Of a stretch of 64,000 nucleotides of DNA, positions 26,034 through 35,284 are shown piece by piece; position 1 is the first letter of the stretch, and the number at the start of each line of letters is the position of its first letter. This DNA comes from a virus: IMG/VR virus record IMGVR_UViG_3300025000_000061, positions 1-64,000 of that record; one strand, written 5' to 3'. A program made the translations under genes and the position numbers. A model generated the notes under the pieces. The model did not search any database and was not told where the DNA came from. It saw nothing but the letters and a program-made list of their open reading frames with translations.

Positions 26034-26102
26034 TATAAACCCTTATAATATAAGGGTTTATAAAACACAAAATCATGACAAAAGTGTAATTTTATGCAAA
26101 GT
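26034..26102 (+). repeat. Two-stem intergenic element, copy 2
   Basis: TATAAACCCTTA (26034-26045) pairs with TAAGGGTTTATA (26051-26062), 12 bp. Then AAAATCATGACAAAAGTG and TTTTATGCAAAGTT, matching the second half of copy 1. The first stem could terminate transcription; the second half is conserved beyond what termination needs. Confidence 0.65.
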
Positions 26103-26123
26103 TGAAAAAGGAGATTAAAATAT

Positions 26124-26291
26124 ATGAGATATTTAATTTGGTATTTTAAAAGTTGTTTCTGTAAACATGAATGGATATACGAAGAAAGAAAATGGACGGG
26201 TTCTAGTCTTTTAGGACAACAATCTAGTGGAGTAACTGTTTCTGCAACATGTAGTCAATGTGGATGGCATAGAAAATATGAAAAGTTTTAA
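26124..26291 (+). CDS. Zinc-ribbon microprotein (55 aa)
   Basis: ATG 26124 after AAAAGGAG. CFCKHEW near the start and CSQCGW near the end; the same CKHEW / CxxCG layout occurs at 63460. Confidence 0.6.
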   Translation: MRYLIWYFKSCFCKHEWIYEERKWTGSSLLGQQSSGVTVSATCSQCGWHRKYEKF

Positions 26292-26301
26292 TAAATAATT
26301 C

Positions 26302-26330
26302 TTGCAACATTACTAAAATGATAATATAAT
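26302..26330 (+). promoter_or_regulatory. Sigma-A type promoter
   Basis: TTGCAA (26302-26307), 17-bp spacer, TATAAT (26325-26330) before the 26365 gene. The ATAATATAATAATA context resembles the 15-bp box promoters. Confidence 0.7.
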
Positions 26331-26364
26331 AATAAGCAAGTAAATAAACAAGGAGGAATTTATC

Positions 26365-26691
26365 ATGTCAAGAACAACACAATACATAGGGTTATCATCT
26401 AGAGCAGAGGAGTTTTTAAATAAACATAAATACATTAAATTATGTGATTATCATATGACAGAGGGTATGTTTGGTGAGCCAGTTTTAGGAAGTATTTATG
26501 AATGTACATTGCAAAGAGAAGGTATGTATAGTATACCTGATAATAGATACATGGAAGATTATAAGGAAACTTATGCAGAAGTAGTTCAAGCAACACCTTG
26601 GAGTGGTGGTATGATGATTTTTACTTGTTTACAAGAAATTCAGACAGGTAGAAGGATAGGTGAATGGACAAAAGAAGAAATTAATAGTTAA
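26365..26691 (+). CDS. Hypothetical protein of a mobile-element family (108 aa)
   Basis: AAGGAGG site. The pattern SRTTQYIGLSSRAEEFL, then GMFGEPVLGSIYE, and VVQATPWSGGMMIFTCL is a layout I recall from uncharacterised phage and ICE proteins. No Cys site or catalytic motif. Confidence 0.75.
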   Translation: MSRTTQYIGLSSRAEEFLNKHKYIKLCDYHMTEGMFGEPVLGSIYECTLQREGMYSIPDNRYMEDYKETYAEVVQATPWSGGMMIFTCLQEIQTGRRIGEWTKEEINS

Positions 26692-26707
26692 GGAGGTAAA
26701 TTAAATA

Positions 26708-27040
26708 ATGGTTATTAAAAACAATTATGATACTATAGAAAAATTATATAAATTAAAAGATAAAACAAGTATATTTGAATTTCTTGATAGTAATAGTTAT
26801 TTAACTGATTTTCTTATTGATGCTCATAAACAAATAGTAAATATTTTTGAGAATTCAGTTATTCAATTAAACCTAGTGATAGATGAAGGGATAGAAAGTT
26901 TGTTTGCAAACATTTTTACAGATTTATTAGTTGATGAAGCAATGTCAAAAATGGACTATTTAGATGAGAATTGGTTTTTGAGTAATATGGATAAAGCAAA
27001 AGGAAAGTTTAATTTTGATGTAGAATGGAATTTTAATTAA
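26708..27040 (+). CDS. Hypothetical helical protein (110 aa)
   Basis: AAGGAGG site. Acidic, mostly helical, with a Trp-containing C-terminus. Unknown. Confidence 0.7.
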   Translation: MVIKNNYDTIEKLYKLKDKTSIFEFLDSNSYLTDFLIDAHKQIVNIFENSVIQLNLVIDEGIESLFANIFTDLLVDEAMSKMDYLDENWFLSNMDKAKGKFNFDVEWNFN

Positions 27041-27065
27041 ATATAAATAAATAAGGAGATTAAAA

Positions 27066-27245
27066 ATGAGAGGTAAAAGAATTGTATTATATATGTTACT
27101 AAGTATGTTATTAGGATTTTTAAATCAATACTTTAAAATATTTATTATTAACTACAGTGTAAAGTATATGATGGATGCGTGTGTAATATTTTTTGGTATT
27201 ATGTTTTTCTTATCAATGTTTGATTATTACTACAGTGTACATTGA
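27066..27245 (+). CDS. Small two-pass membrane protein (59 aa)
   Basis: AAGGAG site. Two hydrophobic stretches (LYMLLSMLLGFL and CVIFFGIMFFLSMF). Unknown. Confidence 0.6.
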   Translation: MRGKRIVLYMLLSMLLGFLNQYFKIFIINYSVKYMMDACVIFFGIMFFLSMFDYYYSVH

Positions 27246-27295
27246 TTTGTTAGATAAATAAATATAAATTTATAAAAAATAAGGAGGAATTTATC

Positions 27296-27960
27296 ATGCG
27301 TGAAGATTTTGAAAGAAAGTTAACTAAAAACGAATTTGATAACTTAATAAAAGTATTAAACAGACACTTTAAACCTAAGTCAGTATTAGAAATCTTTGAA
27401 TATTTCATGGAAAAAGGTAGTTATACATGGACTAAAGGTAAATTTACTAATAAGATCGGATTATTATATAAAACTCATGCCGATATTATGTTACATAAGA
27501 TTAATAAGCAAGAAGATTTAGAAATACTCAAAGATATGATTGATAGTGAACAAGGTGAAAATAAACAATATTTCTTGTTTATCAATTATCATAAAGCACT
27601 TCAAATGTGGAGATTAGAAGATGATAGATGTATATGGGGTGTAGACGTACATGAGAATTATAAACCATTGCAGAGTGAATATTTTTTAAGGTTAAGAGAA
27701 TTGAAAGAGAAAGAAAGACAGAAAAATTTAAATGAATTTTACAATAAATACGTCGAAGAAATTGAAGTAAAAGATAATCATATAATTAATGGAACATCTG
27801 GAGTATGTAATCGTTGTAACACATATAATACACTTTATTATTCTGAAATTATTAATAAATATGTTTGTAAAAATGTTGGGATTATATTAATGACACAGAT
27901 AATAATGAAGAATTGCAAATAATTATAGACGATGTATTTGAGAAATATGATAATGAATAA
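27296..27960 (+). pseudogene. Frameshifted zinc-ribbon protein (about 221 aa if intact)
   Basis: ATG 27296 after AAGGAGG. The frame reads to 27922, but after YVC the sense switches to the adjacent frame (CWDYINDTDNNEEL), ending at TAA 27958. Restoring one A in the run near 27870 gives CNRC ... CKKC, a zinc ribbon closing the protein. The N-terminal 150 residues are alpha/beta of unknown family. Confidence 0.65.
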
Positions 27961-28014
27961 TATGAGGAAATTCTGGTTTCGTTTTAATATTAAATAAAAG
28001 GAGATATATAAATA

Positions 28015-28422
28015 ATGGCAACATGGATAGATGGTAAAGCATTTGTACCTGAAATAAGTGAAGAAAAATTAAGTAGTTTAATTGAGAAAATTGTCCCTGT
28101 GGTAAGGGAAAATAATAAATTGTATCAGATTAAAATACCTGATTTACGTAATGTGGCTTATACATGGGATTATAAAGTTGTTGAAGAATGTAAAAATCTA
28201 AAAGAAATTGTAAGAATCAAAACTCATCATTATTGTGGATATTATGGTTTATTCAAACCAAGTATTGCTGAAGTATTATCTCAAATACCTGAAGATTTTA
28301 TTGACAAAGTAAATGCTTTTGAAATTATTAGTGATGTTTGTTCTGGAACAGATGATGAAACAAAGATATTTAAAGAAGGTAATGGACATTTAGCAACTAC
28401 GATATTATATGAAAAATTATAA
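28015..28422 (+). CDS. Hypothetical protein (135 aa)
   Basis: AAAGGAG site. Alpha/beta with a conserved-looking HHYCGYYGLFKPSIAEVL region at about 75-92. I associate it with uncharacterised phage genes; no function. Confidence 0.7.
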   Translation: MATWIDGKAFVPEISEEKLSSLIEKIVPVVRENNKLYQIKIPDLRNVAYTWDYKVVEECKNLKEIVRIKTHHYCGYYGLFKPSIAEVLSQIPEDFIDKVNAFEIISDVCSGTDDETKIFKEGNGHLATTILYEKL

Positions 28423-28440
28423 TTTGGAGGGAAATAATTA

Positions 28441-28824
28441 ATGGGATTTATGACAACATTAACATTTCTTAATGATGGATTTGACCAGATTGAAAAACAT
28501 CCTGAACAATTTATTGAAGCAATTAAATTAGGTATTAACGGAATTGATAAATACCATAAAAATTCAGGTAGAAAGTTTATTACTACTCATGGTATTGGGT
28601 TTCATGTAAATTTAGTAAAAGTTGCTAAATCTCATCATGCAGATGATTATAGATTATATTTAGTTGGTAGAAATACAATGACCACATTTGGATATGCGAA
28701 TGAGATCGATGATATTAAATATAGAAAAGAATTAGTAGAAATAGCTAAGTTTATTATTGAGGAAGAAGAAAATAGGATTAAAAAGTTAGAAAAACATTTA
28801 AAAGGAGAAATAGAATATGAATAA
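28441..28824 (+). CDS. Hypothetical protein (127 aa)
   Basis: Site GGAGGG. Starts MGFMTTLTFLNDGFDQIEK and has His-rich strands (HGIGFHVNLVKVAKSHH). The end overlaps the Thg1-like gene by eight bases, so the two are translationally coupled. Confidence 0.7.
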   Translation: MGFMTTLTFLNDGFDQIEKHPEQFIEAIKLGINGIDKYHKNSGRKFITTHGIGFHVNLVKVAKSHHADDYRLYLVGRNTMTTFGYANEIDDIKYRKELVEIAKFIIEEEENRIKKLEKHLKGEIEYE

Positions 28825-29587
28825 AAAAGATGGTTTAGGTGACAGAATGAAGAATTATGAAAATGTTACACGTAATCATTTAATTAGGAGAGTGCCAGTT
28901 ATAATTCGCATAGACGGTAAGGCATTTCACTCATTTACAAAAGGATTTCAAAGACCATTTGATGAAATATTAATTTCAACTATGCAACAAACAGCAAAAT
29001 ATTTTTGTGAGAATATTCAAGGTTGTAAATTAGCATATACACAATCAGATGAAATAACTTTGTTATTAACTGATTATGAAACTATTGGAACGCAGGGATG
29101 GTTTGATTATAATATTCAGAAAATAGTGTCTGTATCTGCAAGTATGGCAACATTAGCATTTAATAAAATATTTAGAAATATATATGATGAAATTGATTTA
29201 GAAAATATATCAGATTATGTTGACATCTATCGAAAAAGAATTGGTAATGCAATGTTTGATTCAAGAGTATTCAATATTCCCAAAGAAGAAGCATGTAATT
29301 GTTTTATTTGGAGACAGCAAGATTGCACAAGAAATGCTATTGAAATGGTAGGTAGAAATTATTTTAGTCATAAAGAATTGCACAAAGTAAATTGTAATCA
29401 GATTCAAGAAAAATTATTTCAAGAAAAAGGTATTAATTTTAATGATTTACCAACTTATCAGAAACGTGGTAGTTGTATAGTTAAAGAGCAGTATGATAAG
29501 GACGGTACTGAACGTAGTAGATGGATTATTGATAAAGATATACCTATATTTACTCAAAATAGAGATTACATTGAGAAATATTTGTAA
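28817..29587 (+). CDS. Thg1-like 3'-5' nucleotidyltransferase (256 aa)
   Basis: Member of the tRNA(His) guanylyltransferase superfamily, which adds nucleotides in the 3'-5' direction to tRNA 5' ends. Evidence: KKDGLGDRMKNYE start, metal-binding RIDGKAFHSFTKGFQRPFD (about 33-51), second metal Asp in YTQSDEITLLL (about 75-85), then SVSASMATLAFN, FDSRVFNIP and WRQQDCTRNAI. Length matches bacterial Thg1-like proteins, which mostly repair truncated tRNA 5' ends. Coupled to the gene upstream. A phage copy may repair host tRNAs damaged by anticodon or acceptor nucleases; that role is inference. Confidence 0.88.
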   Translation: MNKKDGLGDRMKNYENVTRNHLIRRVPVIIRIDGKAFHSFTKGFQRPFDEILISTMQQTAKYFCENIQGCKLAYTQSDEITLLLTDYETIGTQGWFDYNIQKIVSVSASMATLAFNKIFRNIYDEIDLENISDYVDIYRKRIGNAMFDSRVFNIPKEEACNCFIWRQQDCTRNAIEMVGRNYFSHKELHKVNCNQIQEKLFQEKGINFNDLPTYQKRGSCIVKEQYDKDGTERSRWIIDKDIPIFTQNRDYIEKYL

Positions 29588-29622
29588 AAATTAAAAAATT
29601 ACTTCAAAAGGATGATTTGGTT

Positions 29623-29835
29623 ATGAATTTATTAGACAATAAAAATTTTATGGAAAATGTTTATAAAAAATTTCCAAGAAAGGATATGTATCCTAATACC
29701 TATTATGATGGATTACATAATTGTTTTGATAATTCACAAGTAATTTATTGTGGATTGGATACAGATATTCGCAGATGTAATCTATGTGGTGATGAATGGG
29801 AATGTAAATGTAATTTTGATAATAATTTTAGTTAA
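29623..29835 (+). CDS. Cys-containing small protein (70 aa)
   Basis: ATG 29623 after AAAGGATG. The C-terminal half has CNLCGDEWECKC, a zinc-ligand cluster. Unknown. Confidence 0.65.
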   Translation: MNLLDNKNFMENVYKKFPRKDMYPNTYYDGLHNCFDNSQVIYCGLDTDIRRCNLCGDEWECKCNFDNNFS

Positions 29836-29853
29836 AATTATGAAAAATAATCC

Positions 29854-29882
29854 TTGACAAATAAACAGAATATTAATATAAT
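29854..29882 (+). promoter_or_regulatory. Sigma-A promoter containing the 15-bp box
   Basis: TTGACA (29854-29859), 17-bp spacer, TATAAT (29877-29882); AGAATATTAATATAA (29867-29881) overlaps the -10. Drives the 685-aa gene pair. Confidence 0.8.
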
Positions 29883-29959
29883 AGTAAACAGATACAGTAA
29901 TGATAAAAACAAAAATAATTAATAAAATAAAAATATAAATAAAAAAGGAGATTAAAAAC

Positions 29960-32017
29960 ATGTCAAACTTTAAAAATTTCAAAATTTTATTCCAAAAGAA
30001 TTTTCAAGAATTAACTAAAGATGTTAGTCATTTGTTTCAAGTAGAATTAAATAAAGATGAATTATGGGAAAAAATTTATCTTGAGAGTTTTAGACCAGAA
30101 GATAATCCAATCTTTAGAGAACGCAGAGAATTTGATTGTACTTGTTGTAGACAATTTATCAGAAATATTGGAAATGTAGTTCTTCTAAAAGATAATCAAA
30201 TTAAAACTATTTGGGATTTTGATGCAAAAAGTGAAACATTTCAGCCAGTAGTTGATGCTTTAGATAAATATGTTAAATTACATATTGTCTCAGATGTGTT
30301 TGTTAGTAAATTAAAGAAAATTGGCACAGATAAGAATTTTGAGCAATTATCGAATGGACAAATTAATACATGGGAACATTTTTACTTAGAACTTCCGCAG
30401 AAATTTTTAGATCGATCAGGAAAATCCGAAGGTGAAATTAAAGGTGAATTTAGAAGTACGAGAGATGTATTTAAAGGTTCATTAGAAAAAATTACAGAAG
30501 ATAGTTTATTAACTGTTTTAGAGTTAATTTCTCAGAACAGTTTATATCGAGGAAAAGAATGGGAAGGTGTATTGACGGAATTTTTAAAGTATAAGAAAGA
30601 ATATGATAAATTAGAAACAACAGAAGAAAAAGAAAATTATACATGGGAACAGTCAGTTAAAGTTGGTGGTGCTGTTGGCAGAATCAAGAATCACTCAATG
30701 GGAACATTGTTATTAGATATTAGCGAAGGAATGGATTTAGATAAAGCAGTTGGTAAATTTGAATTTATTGTAGGAGATGGATATAAAAGACCAAATCCAG
30801 TATACACAGAAAGAATGTTAAATGATTTTAAAAATAAGATTATTGAATTGGGATATTTAGAATCGTTAGACAGAAGATTTGCTAATCTAAATGATATAAC
30901 TATTAACAATATCTTATTCTCTAATAAAGATTCTGCAAAGAAAATGCAAGGTGGATTAGATGTATTTGATGAAATGTCAAAAAATATTCCTCTTAATCCT
31001 AAAAAATTTAATAAAGTTACTGAAATTTTAATTGATGATTTCATTGCGAATGTATTGCCAATAACAAGAGAAATTGAAGTCTTCTTAGAAAATAAACATG
31101 CTAGTAATATGGTATCATTAATTGCACCTGAGAATAAAGACAGCAAAACAATATTTAAATGGGATAATAACTTCTCATGGGCATACACAGGGAATATAAC
31201 TGATAGTAGTATGAAAGAAAGAGTTAAATCAGCAGGTGGAAAAGTAGATGGAGTATTAAGATTTAGTATTCAATGGAATGATGACAATAGTAAACATGAT
31301 AGAAATGATCTTGATGCACATTGTATTGAACCTAATAGTAATGAAATTTATTTTGGAAATAAAACAAATAGATATACAACTGGACAATTAGATGTTGATA
31401 TAACTAATCCACAAAGAAATAATCCTGCTGTTGAGAATATAACTTGGTTAGATAGAAATAAAATGCAAGAAGGTGTCTATAAATTCTTTGTTAATAATTT
31501 TGCTCATAGAGGTGGGAAAGAAGGATTTAGAGCAGAGATTGAATTTGATGGTCAAGTATTTAGTTTTGATTATGGAAAAGAATTAAGACAAAGCGAGAAA
31601 GTTTTAGTGGCAGAAGTTACCTTTAGTAGAATTAAGGGATTTAGTATTAAAGAAAAACTACCATCTAATATATCGAGTAAAGAAGTATGGGGATTGAAAA
31701 CTAATCAATTTATTCCTGTGAGTGTGATTTGTTATTCACCGAATTACTGGAATTTGCAACAAGGAATTGGGAATAAGCATGTGATGTTTATGCTGAAGGG
31801 TTGTATTAATAATGAGAAACCGAATTCAATGTTTAATGAATATTTGAATCAAGAATTAAATCAACATAGAAAAGTTACAGAGGCATTGGGTAGTAAAATG
31901 GCAGTTAAAGATACACCAAATCAGCTTAGTGGATTAGGTTTTTCGTCAACTAAGAGAAATGAATTGCTAGTGAAGATTAAAGGACAGACTGAAAGAATGT
32001 TAAAAATTAAATTTTAA
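29960..32017 (+). CDS. Large protein of a widespread uncharacterised phage family (685 aa)
   Basis: Largest gene here, with its own promoter and AAAAGGAG. The N-terminal region has a CTCC Cys cluster (about 60-63) and mixed helices. Residues about 400-570 form a beta-rich domain ([50 protein letters not shown]) resembling secreted or tellurite-type beta-sandwich domains. The C-terminus ([44 protein letters not shown]) is the most conserved-looking part. I recall such proteins in many large phages without a known role. TerD or VWA function is not supported. Confidence 0.8.
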   Translation: MSNFKNFKILFQKNFQELTKDVSHLFQVELNKDELWEKIYLESFRPEDNPIFRERREFDCTCCRQFIRNIGNVVLLKDNQIKTIWDFDAKSETFQPVVDALDKYVKLHIVSDVFVSKLKKIGTDKNFEQLSNGQINTWEHFYLELPQKFLDRSGKSEGEIKGEFRSTRDVFKGSLEKITEDSLLTVLELISQNSLYRGKEWEGVLTEFLKYKKEYDKLETTEEKENYTWEQSVKVGGAVGRIKNHSMGTLLLDISEGMDLDKAVGKFEFIVGDGYKRPNPVYTERMLNDFKNKIIELGYLESLDRRFANLNDITINNILFSNKDSAKKMQGGLDVFDEMSKNIPLNPKKFNKVTEILIDDFIANVLPITREIEVFLENKHASNMVSLIAPENKDSKTIFKWDNNFSWAYTGNITDSSMKERVKSAGGKVDGVLRFSIQWNDDNSKHDRNDLDAHCIEPNSNEIYFGNKTNRYTTGQLDVDITNPQRNNPAVENITWLDRNKMQEGVYKFFVNNFAHRGGKEGFRAEIEFDGQVFSFDYGKELRQSEKVLVAEVTFSRIKGFSIKEKLPSNISSKEVWGLKTNQFIPVSVICYSPNYWNLQQGIGNKHVMFMLKGCINNEKPNSMFNEYLNQELNQHRKVTEALGSKMAVKDTPNQLSGLGFSSTKRNELLVKIKGQTERMLKIKF

Positions 32018-32055
32018 ATAAAATAAAATATAAAATAAAAGGAGAAATGATTATT

Positions 32056-32442
32056 ATGACAATGCAAAATGTAAATATGTTTGAAATGGCAGTTAAAAGT
32101 AAGTTTAGATTTCCTTATAAGGGCATGATTAATGTTGAGGATTTATTTGATTTATCATTGAATGATTTAAATGTTGTTTATCAAACCTTAAAGAAACAAC
32201 AAAAACAAACACAAGAAGAAAGTTTACTTGAAGTTAAATCTCAGGAAGATCAAGAATTGGACATTAAGATTCAAATTGTTAAACATATTTTTGATGAAAA
32301 AGTAAATGAAAGAGAAATGAAACTTAAAGAGAAAGAATTTAAACAACATGAACAAAAAATTATGGCAATAATTGCAAAAAAACAAGATGCAGAATATGAA
32401 AATATGTCCATTGAAGAATTGAATAAGATGATTAGTAAATAG
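32056..32442 (+). CDS. Partner of the 685-aa protein (128 aa)
   Basis: ATG 32056 after AAAAGGAG. NMFEMAVKSKFRFPYKGMINVEDLFDLSL start, then a long charged helix ending EELNKMISK. This small helical protein commonly accompanies such large phage proteins, as far as I recall. Last gene of a two-gene unit closed by a hairpin. Confidence 0.75.
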   Translation: MTMQNVNMFEMAVKSKFRFPYKGMINVEDLFDLSLNDLNVVYQTLKKQQKQTQEESLLEVKSQEDQELDIKIQIVKHIFDEKVNEREMKLKEKEFKQHEQKIMAIIAKKQDAEYENMSIEELNKMISK

Positions 32443-32451
32443 TTTTAAATG

Positions 32452-32480
32452 GTAGGGAGTAATATAAACATACTCCCTAC
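32452..32480 (+). terminator. 10-bp hairpin after the two-gene unit
   Basis: GTAGGGAGTA (32452-32461) and TACTCCCTAC (32471-32480), 9-base loop. GC-rich for this DNA, but followed by TAAAATAATA rather than a clean T-run. Confidence 0.6.
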
Positions 32481-32525
32481 TAAAATAATAACAATAAATT
32501 ATTTTTAAAAAGGAGAAAATATAAT

Positions 32526-32753
32526 ATGAAAGGTAAAGATGCTTTTAAATTATTAGAAGAAGGTATTCTTAAAAAAGGTGTAAAAGTAAAGATGAGTAGT
32601 CTTAAAGATTTTGATAAATTTACAGAAATTGATGATGTTTTTGTAAAAAGAGCAAGACCAGGAAGATTAGAAGATGATTGGGTTGTTGTTATGATTGATG
32701 GACAATTATATGATGCTTTTTGGATTGATGAGATAGAAGGTTATAATATTTAA
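32526..32753 (+). CDS. Small hypothetical protein (75 aa)
   Basis: AAAAGGAG site. N-terminal helix (DAFKLLEEGI) then a beta-rich half. Typical small phage protein; unknown. Confidence 0.7.
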   Translation: MKGKDAFKLLEEGILKKGVKVKMSSLKDFDKFTEIDDVFVKRARPGRLEDDWVVVMIDGQLYDAFWIDEIEGYNI

Positions 32754-32774
32754 TAAAAGGGAGAAAATATTATT

Positions 32775-33014
32775 ATGTTTAATAAAATTAAAAAAGATAT
32801 TATACCACCTGAATACATATTGCCTGAAAATGTACCTTTAGGTGAGGTTAAATATATTACAGATGGGCAATTTATTAAAGATGAACGATTTATATACAAT
32901 GGTTATATGTATAAATATCATCATAATGCAATATCTACTTTAAGTTCATTTTTAGGATTTAATGATGGTAAACATGCATACATAAGAGGAGAAAAATATA
33001 ATACATACAAATAA
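32775..33014 (+). CDS. Small hypothetical protein (79 aa)
   Basis: AAAAGGGAG site. Pro-rich start, Tyr-rich beta middle. Unknown. Confidence 0.65.
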   Translation: MFNKIKKDIIPPEYILPENVPLGEVKYITDGQFIKDERFIYNGYMYKYHHNAISTLSSFLGFNDGKHAYIRGEKYNTYK

Positions 33015-33029
33015 AAGGAGATAATAATT

Positions 33030-33392
33030 ATGAATATAAATGAAATATCAGATGAAGAATTAAATAATCTAAAATTAAACATATTAAAAGAAGAAAATAA
33101 ACGTAAAAATAATGATAAAGAATATATTCCAATAACAAGTATAGAAGAGTTGGTAAAACTTGTTAAAAATAATCACCAATTATATTATAAATTATTAAAT
33201 AAATATTGGAAAGTAGATTATGCTAATGTGGTATATTATAATCCAAGTAGGGGAAGATATATGGTTAGTTTTGGAGCAGGTCATATGTCTAATCAAGTAG
33301 ATGAAAATTATGGTTGTTGGTCATGTAATATGGCAGGTGGAGGCAGAAATAATATTTGGTCAGGTTATTATATGTTTATAAAAAATAAATAA
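33030..33392 (+). CDS. Hypothetical protein (120 aa)
   Basis: AAAAGGAG site. Charged helical first half; the second half is Gly/Tyr-rich (YYNPSRGRYMVSFGAGHMSN). Unknown. Confidence 0.7.
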   Translation: MNINEISDEELNNLKLNILKEENKRKNNDKEYIPITSIEELVKLVKNNHQLYYKLLNKYWKVDYANVVYYNPSRGRYMVSFGAGHMSNQVDENYGCWSCNMAGGGRNNIWSGYYMFIKNK

Positions 33393-33444
33393 TAAATATC
33401 ATTACCAAATAATATAACATGATATTTAAAAAGGAGCAAAATTT

Positions 33445-33912
33445 ATGAAATCAATATTTCAATTTAAAATATATGAATATTTTTATAAAATAGAAAATTA
33501 TTTATCAATTGATTATATAAAAGATGTCTATCTTATAGGTACTGATATAAAGCATGAAAGAGTATTACCAATACATACTCTGAAAGATAATGAATTGATG
33601 GTATGTAAATACAGTTTGTTTAAAGAAATAATAGATTATTATGAAACAGATAAATATAATTGTAGGTTTAAAGAAAAAGATAAAATATGTATAGATGATG
33701 AAATATATGAAATTATAAGTTGTGTATATGGAGAAGATAAAAATACATATATAATTAAAGGGAAAGATAATATAATTATTGATAATAATAAAGAGAAAGA
33801 AGAGATTATTAAGACATATGAAGAAATGAAAGAAAAAGAAAATATTAAGGTAATAAAATGGTGGCAATTTTGGAAGCAAATTAATAATTTTATTAATAAG
33901 GAGGATTCATAA
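33445..33912 (+). CDS. Hypothetical protein (155 aa)
   Basis: AAAAGGAG site. Beta-rich core and a charged helix ending in a WWQFWKQ patch that could contact membranes. Unknown. Confidence 0.7.
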   Translation: MKSIFQFKIYEYFYKIENYLSIDYIKDVYLIGTDIKHERVLPIHTLKDNELMVCKYSLFKEIIDYYETDKYNCRFKEKDKICIDDEIYEIISCVYGEDKNTYIIKGKDNIIIDNNKEKEEIIKTYEEMKEKENIKVIKWWQFWKQINNFINKEDS

Positions 33913-33913
33913 C

Positions 33914-34180
33914 ATGAAAAAGTTTTATCTTGATGATGGATGTTTTTACTGCAATAAAGAAGTTGATAATATAATACATGAAACACATATAGAAATAAAA
34001 GCATTAGTAGAGTATGATGTAGAATTTAATCGTATTCAAACACCATATATAATAAGTAGACCTTTAGATAACTATATTGGTTTAGTATGTTCTTGTGGAG
34101 AAGTAGAAGATATTTCGGATGAGTTTATGATTGAAGGTGATTATATTGTTAAAAGGGAAGATGAAGGAGAATTAAAATGA
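33914..34180 (+). CDS. Zinc-binding hypothetical protein (88 aa)
   Basis: AAGGAGG site inside the previous gene. CFYC (10-13) and CSCG (about 60-63) form a four-Cys site. Overlaps the next start (ATGA). Confidence 0.7.
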   Translation: MKKFYLDDGCFYCNKEVDNIIHETHIEIKALVEYDVEFNRIQTPYIISRPLDNYIGLVCSCGEVEDISDEFMIEGDYIVKREDEGELK

Positions 34181-34368
34181 TTATACGTGAATTAGGTGAG
34201 CATCAATGTATTGTTAGATTTGGTTATGATAATATTACATTAGAAAAATTAATTGCAGATAATATTATGTATATGTATGATTTAATTGATAAATGCAATG
34301 ATTGTGGATTATGTTGGATGAATGAAGAAGAAACTGATTGGTATATGAGGAAAATAGGGGTATTTTAG
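34177..34368 (+). CDS. Small Cys-motif protein (63 aa)
   Basis: ATGA-coupled to the previous gene. Has CNDCGLCWMNEEE; the same C-x2-CGLCWMN motif occurs at 54523, so these are related microproteins. Confidence 0.7.
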   Translation: MIIRELGEHQCIVRFGYDNITLEKLIADNIMYMYDLIDKCNDCGLCWMNEEETDWYMRKIGVF

Positions 34369-34418
34369 AGTCAAAATGAAAGTTTAGTTTCATCACGATA
34401 TTAGGGGGAGGAATATTA

Positions 34419-34859
34419 ATGAGAGATAAAATAAGATTTCATTTTAGTTCAGGTTGTTATGTTAATGATTTTATGAAAGAATTTTTACTAAAAATTAAAA
34501 ATAATATTGATAAAGAAGATATATTATTTGAGCATAAATCAACATTAATTTATAAATCAAATAATGTAGAAGTATCTATTTCTAATGTAGGTTTAGATGT
34601 GCATTTATCTAACATTGAAGAAATAAATATAGAAAAATTTATTAATATATTGTTACAGGAACATAAAAAATTAAAAGATTTATATGAGCAATTCCCAAGA
34701 TTATATGAATTTACTATATTTACTAATGATAAATACTGTGATGAAGTTAGGAAACAGTTAATTGAATTAGAAGCAGATTTTACTGAGAATAATTTTAAAT
34801 CATTTGATGAAATGACGTATACGTTTTGTGTATGTACTAAAATTAAATTTTACAAATAA
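34419..34859 (+). CDS. Hypothetical protein (146 aa), paralogue of the 7833 gene
   Basis: GGGGGAGG site. Same length and motif order as the 7833 protein (MRDKIRF, FMKEFLL, EFTIFT, QLIELE, KFYK). Duplicated family of unknown role. Confidence 0.75.
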   Translation: MRDKIRFHFSSGCYVNDFMKEFLLKIKNNIDKEDILFEHKSTLIYKSNNVEVSISNVGLDVHLSNIEEINIEKFINILLQEHKKLKDLYEQFPRLYEFTIFTNDKYCDEVRKQLIELEADFTENNFKSFDEMTYTFCVCTKIKFYK

Positions 34860-34873
34860 AGGAGATGAATAAT

Positions 34874-35284
34874 ATGGAAAATGAAATTGTTCAATATTTT
34901 GTAGTTAATAATGAGATTAATATTTCTTCGCCCAAATTATCTGCTCAGATAGGGCATGTAGCAACCATAATTACATATGAAATTACCAAATTAATGTATC
35001 AACCAATAAATTTAGATGAATATGTTAATCCTAATGTATTAATAAATATTAATGATTGGATAAATTGGTATGATAATGGCAAAGGGCAAAAGAAAATTAT
35101 ATTAGCAGGTAAAGAAAAACAATTATTAAAATTAATTGATCAAGGATTTTATTATATTAGAGATAATGGTTTAAATGAATTATTGCCGGATACATTAACG
35201 TGTGTAGGACTTCCACCTATGAAAAGATTTGAAGCACAGAAATACATAAAAAGATTACAATTATATAAAGGGGAGAAAGTATAA
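34874..35284 (+). CDS. Pth2-like peptidyl-tRNA hydrolase (136 aa)
   Basis: Predicted hydrolase that frees tRNA from stalled peptidyl-tRNA. ATG 34874 sits at good spacing from AAAGGAG; ATG 34865 lies within the site. Pth2 pattern: VQYFVVNNEINISSPKLSAQIGHVA (strand plus K-x2-Q-x3-H helix), GQKKIILAGKEKQLLKL, then YIRDNGLNELLPDTLTCVGLPP with the D-G-E-T-C-GLPP order of the family. Length is family-typical. Could restore tRNA pools when host toxins stall translation; that is inference. Overlaps the next start (TAATG). Confidence 0.75.
   Translation: MENEIVQYFVVNNEINISSPKLSAQIGHVATIITYEITKLMYQPINLDEYVNPNVLININDWINWYDNGKGQKKIILAGKEKQLLKLIDQGFYYIRDNGLNELLPDTLTCVGLPPMKRFEAQKYIKRLQLYKGEKV

Noticed and set aside
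30691-31188. 165-codon minus-strand frame inside the 685-aa gene
   Set aside because: Fully nested in a clearly coding + strand gene with no start signals; a shadow frame.
29960-32017. TerD or von Willebrand-type annotation for the 685-aa protein
   Set aside because: The beta-rich region looks loosely similar, but I see no MIDAS motif or TerD Asp cluster that would support it.
33565-34004. Long minus-strand open frames opposite the 33445 and 33914 genes
   Set aside because: They mirror + strand genes, lack ribosome binding sites and have the Phe/Ile/Tyr-rich composition expected from antisense of A-rich coding DNA.
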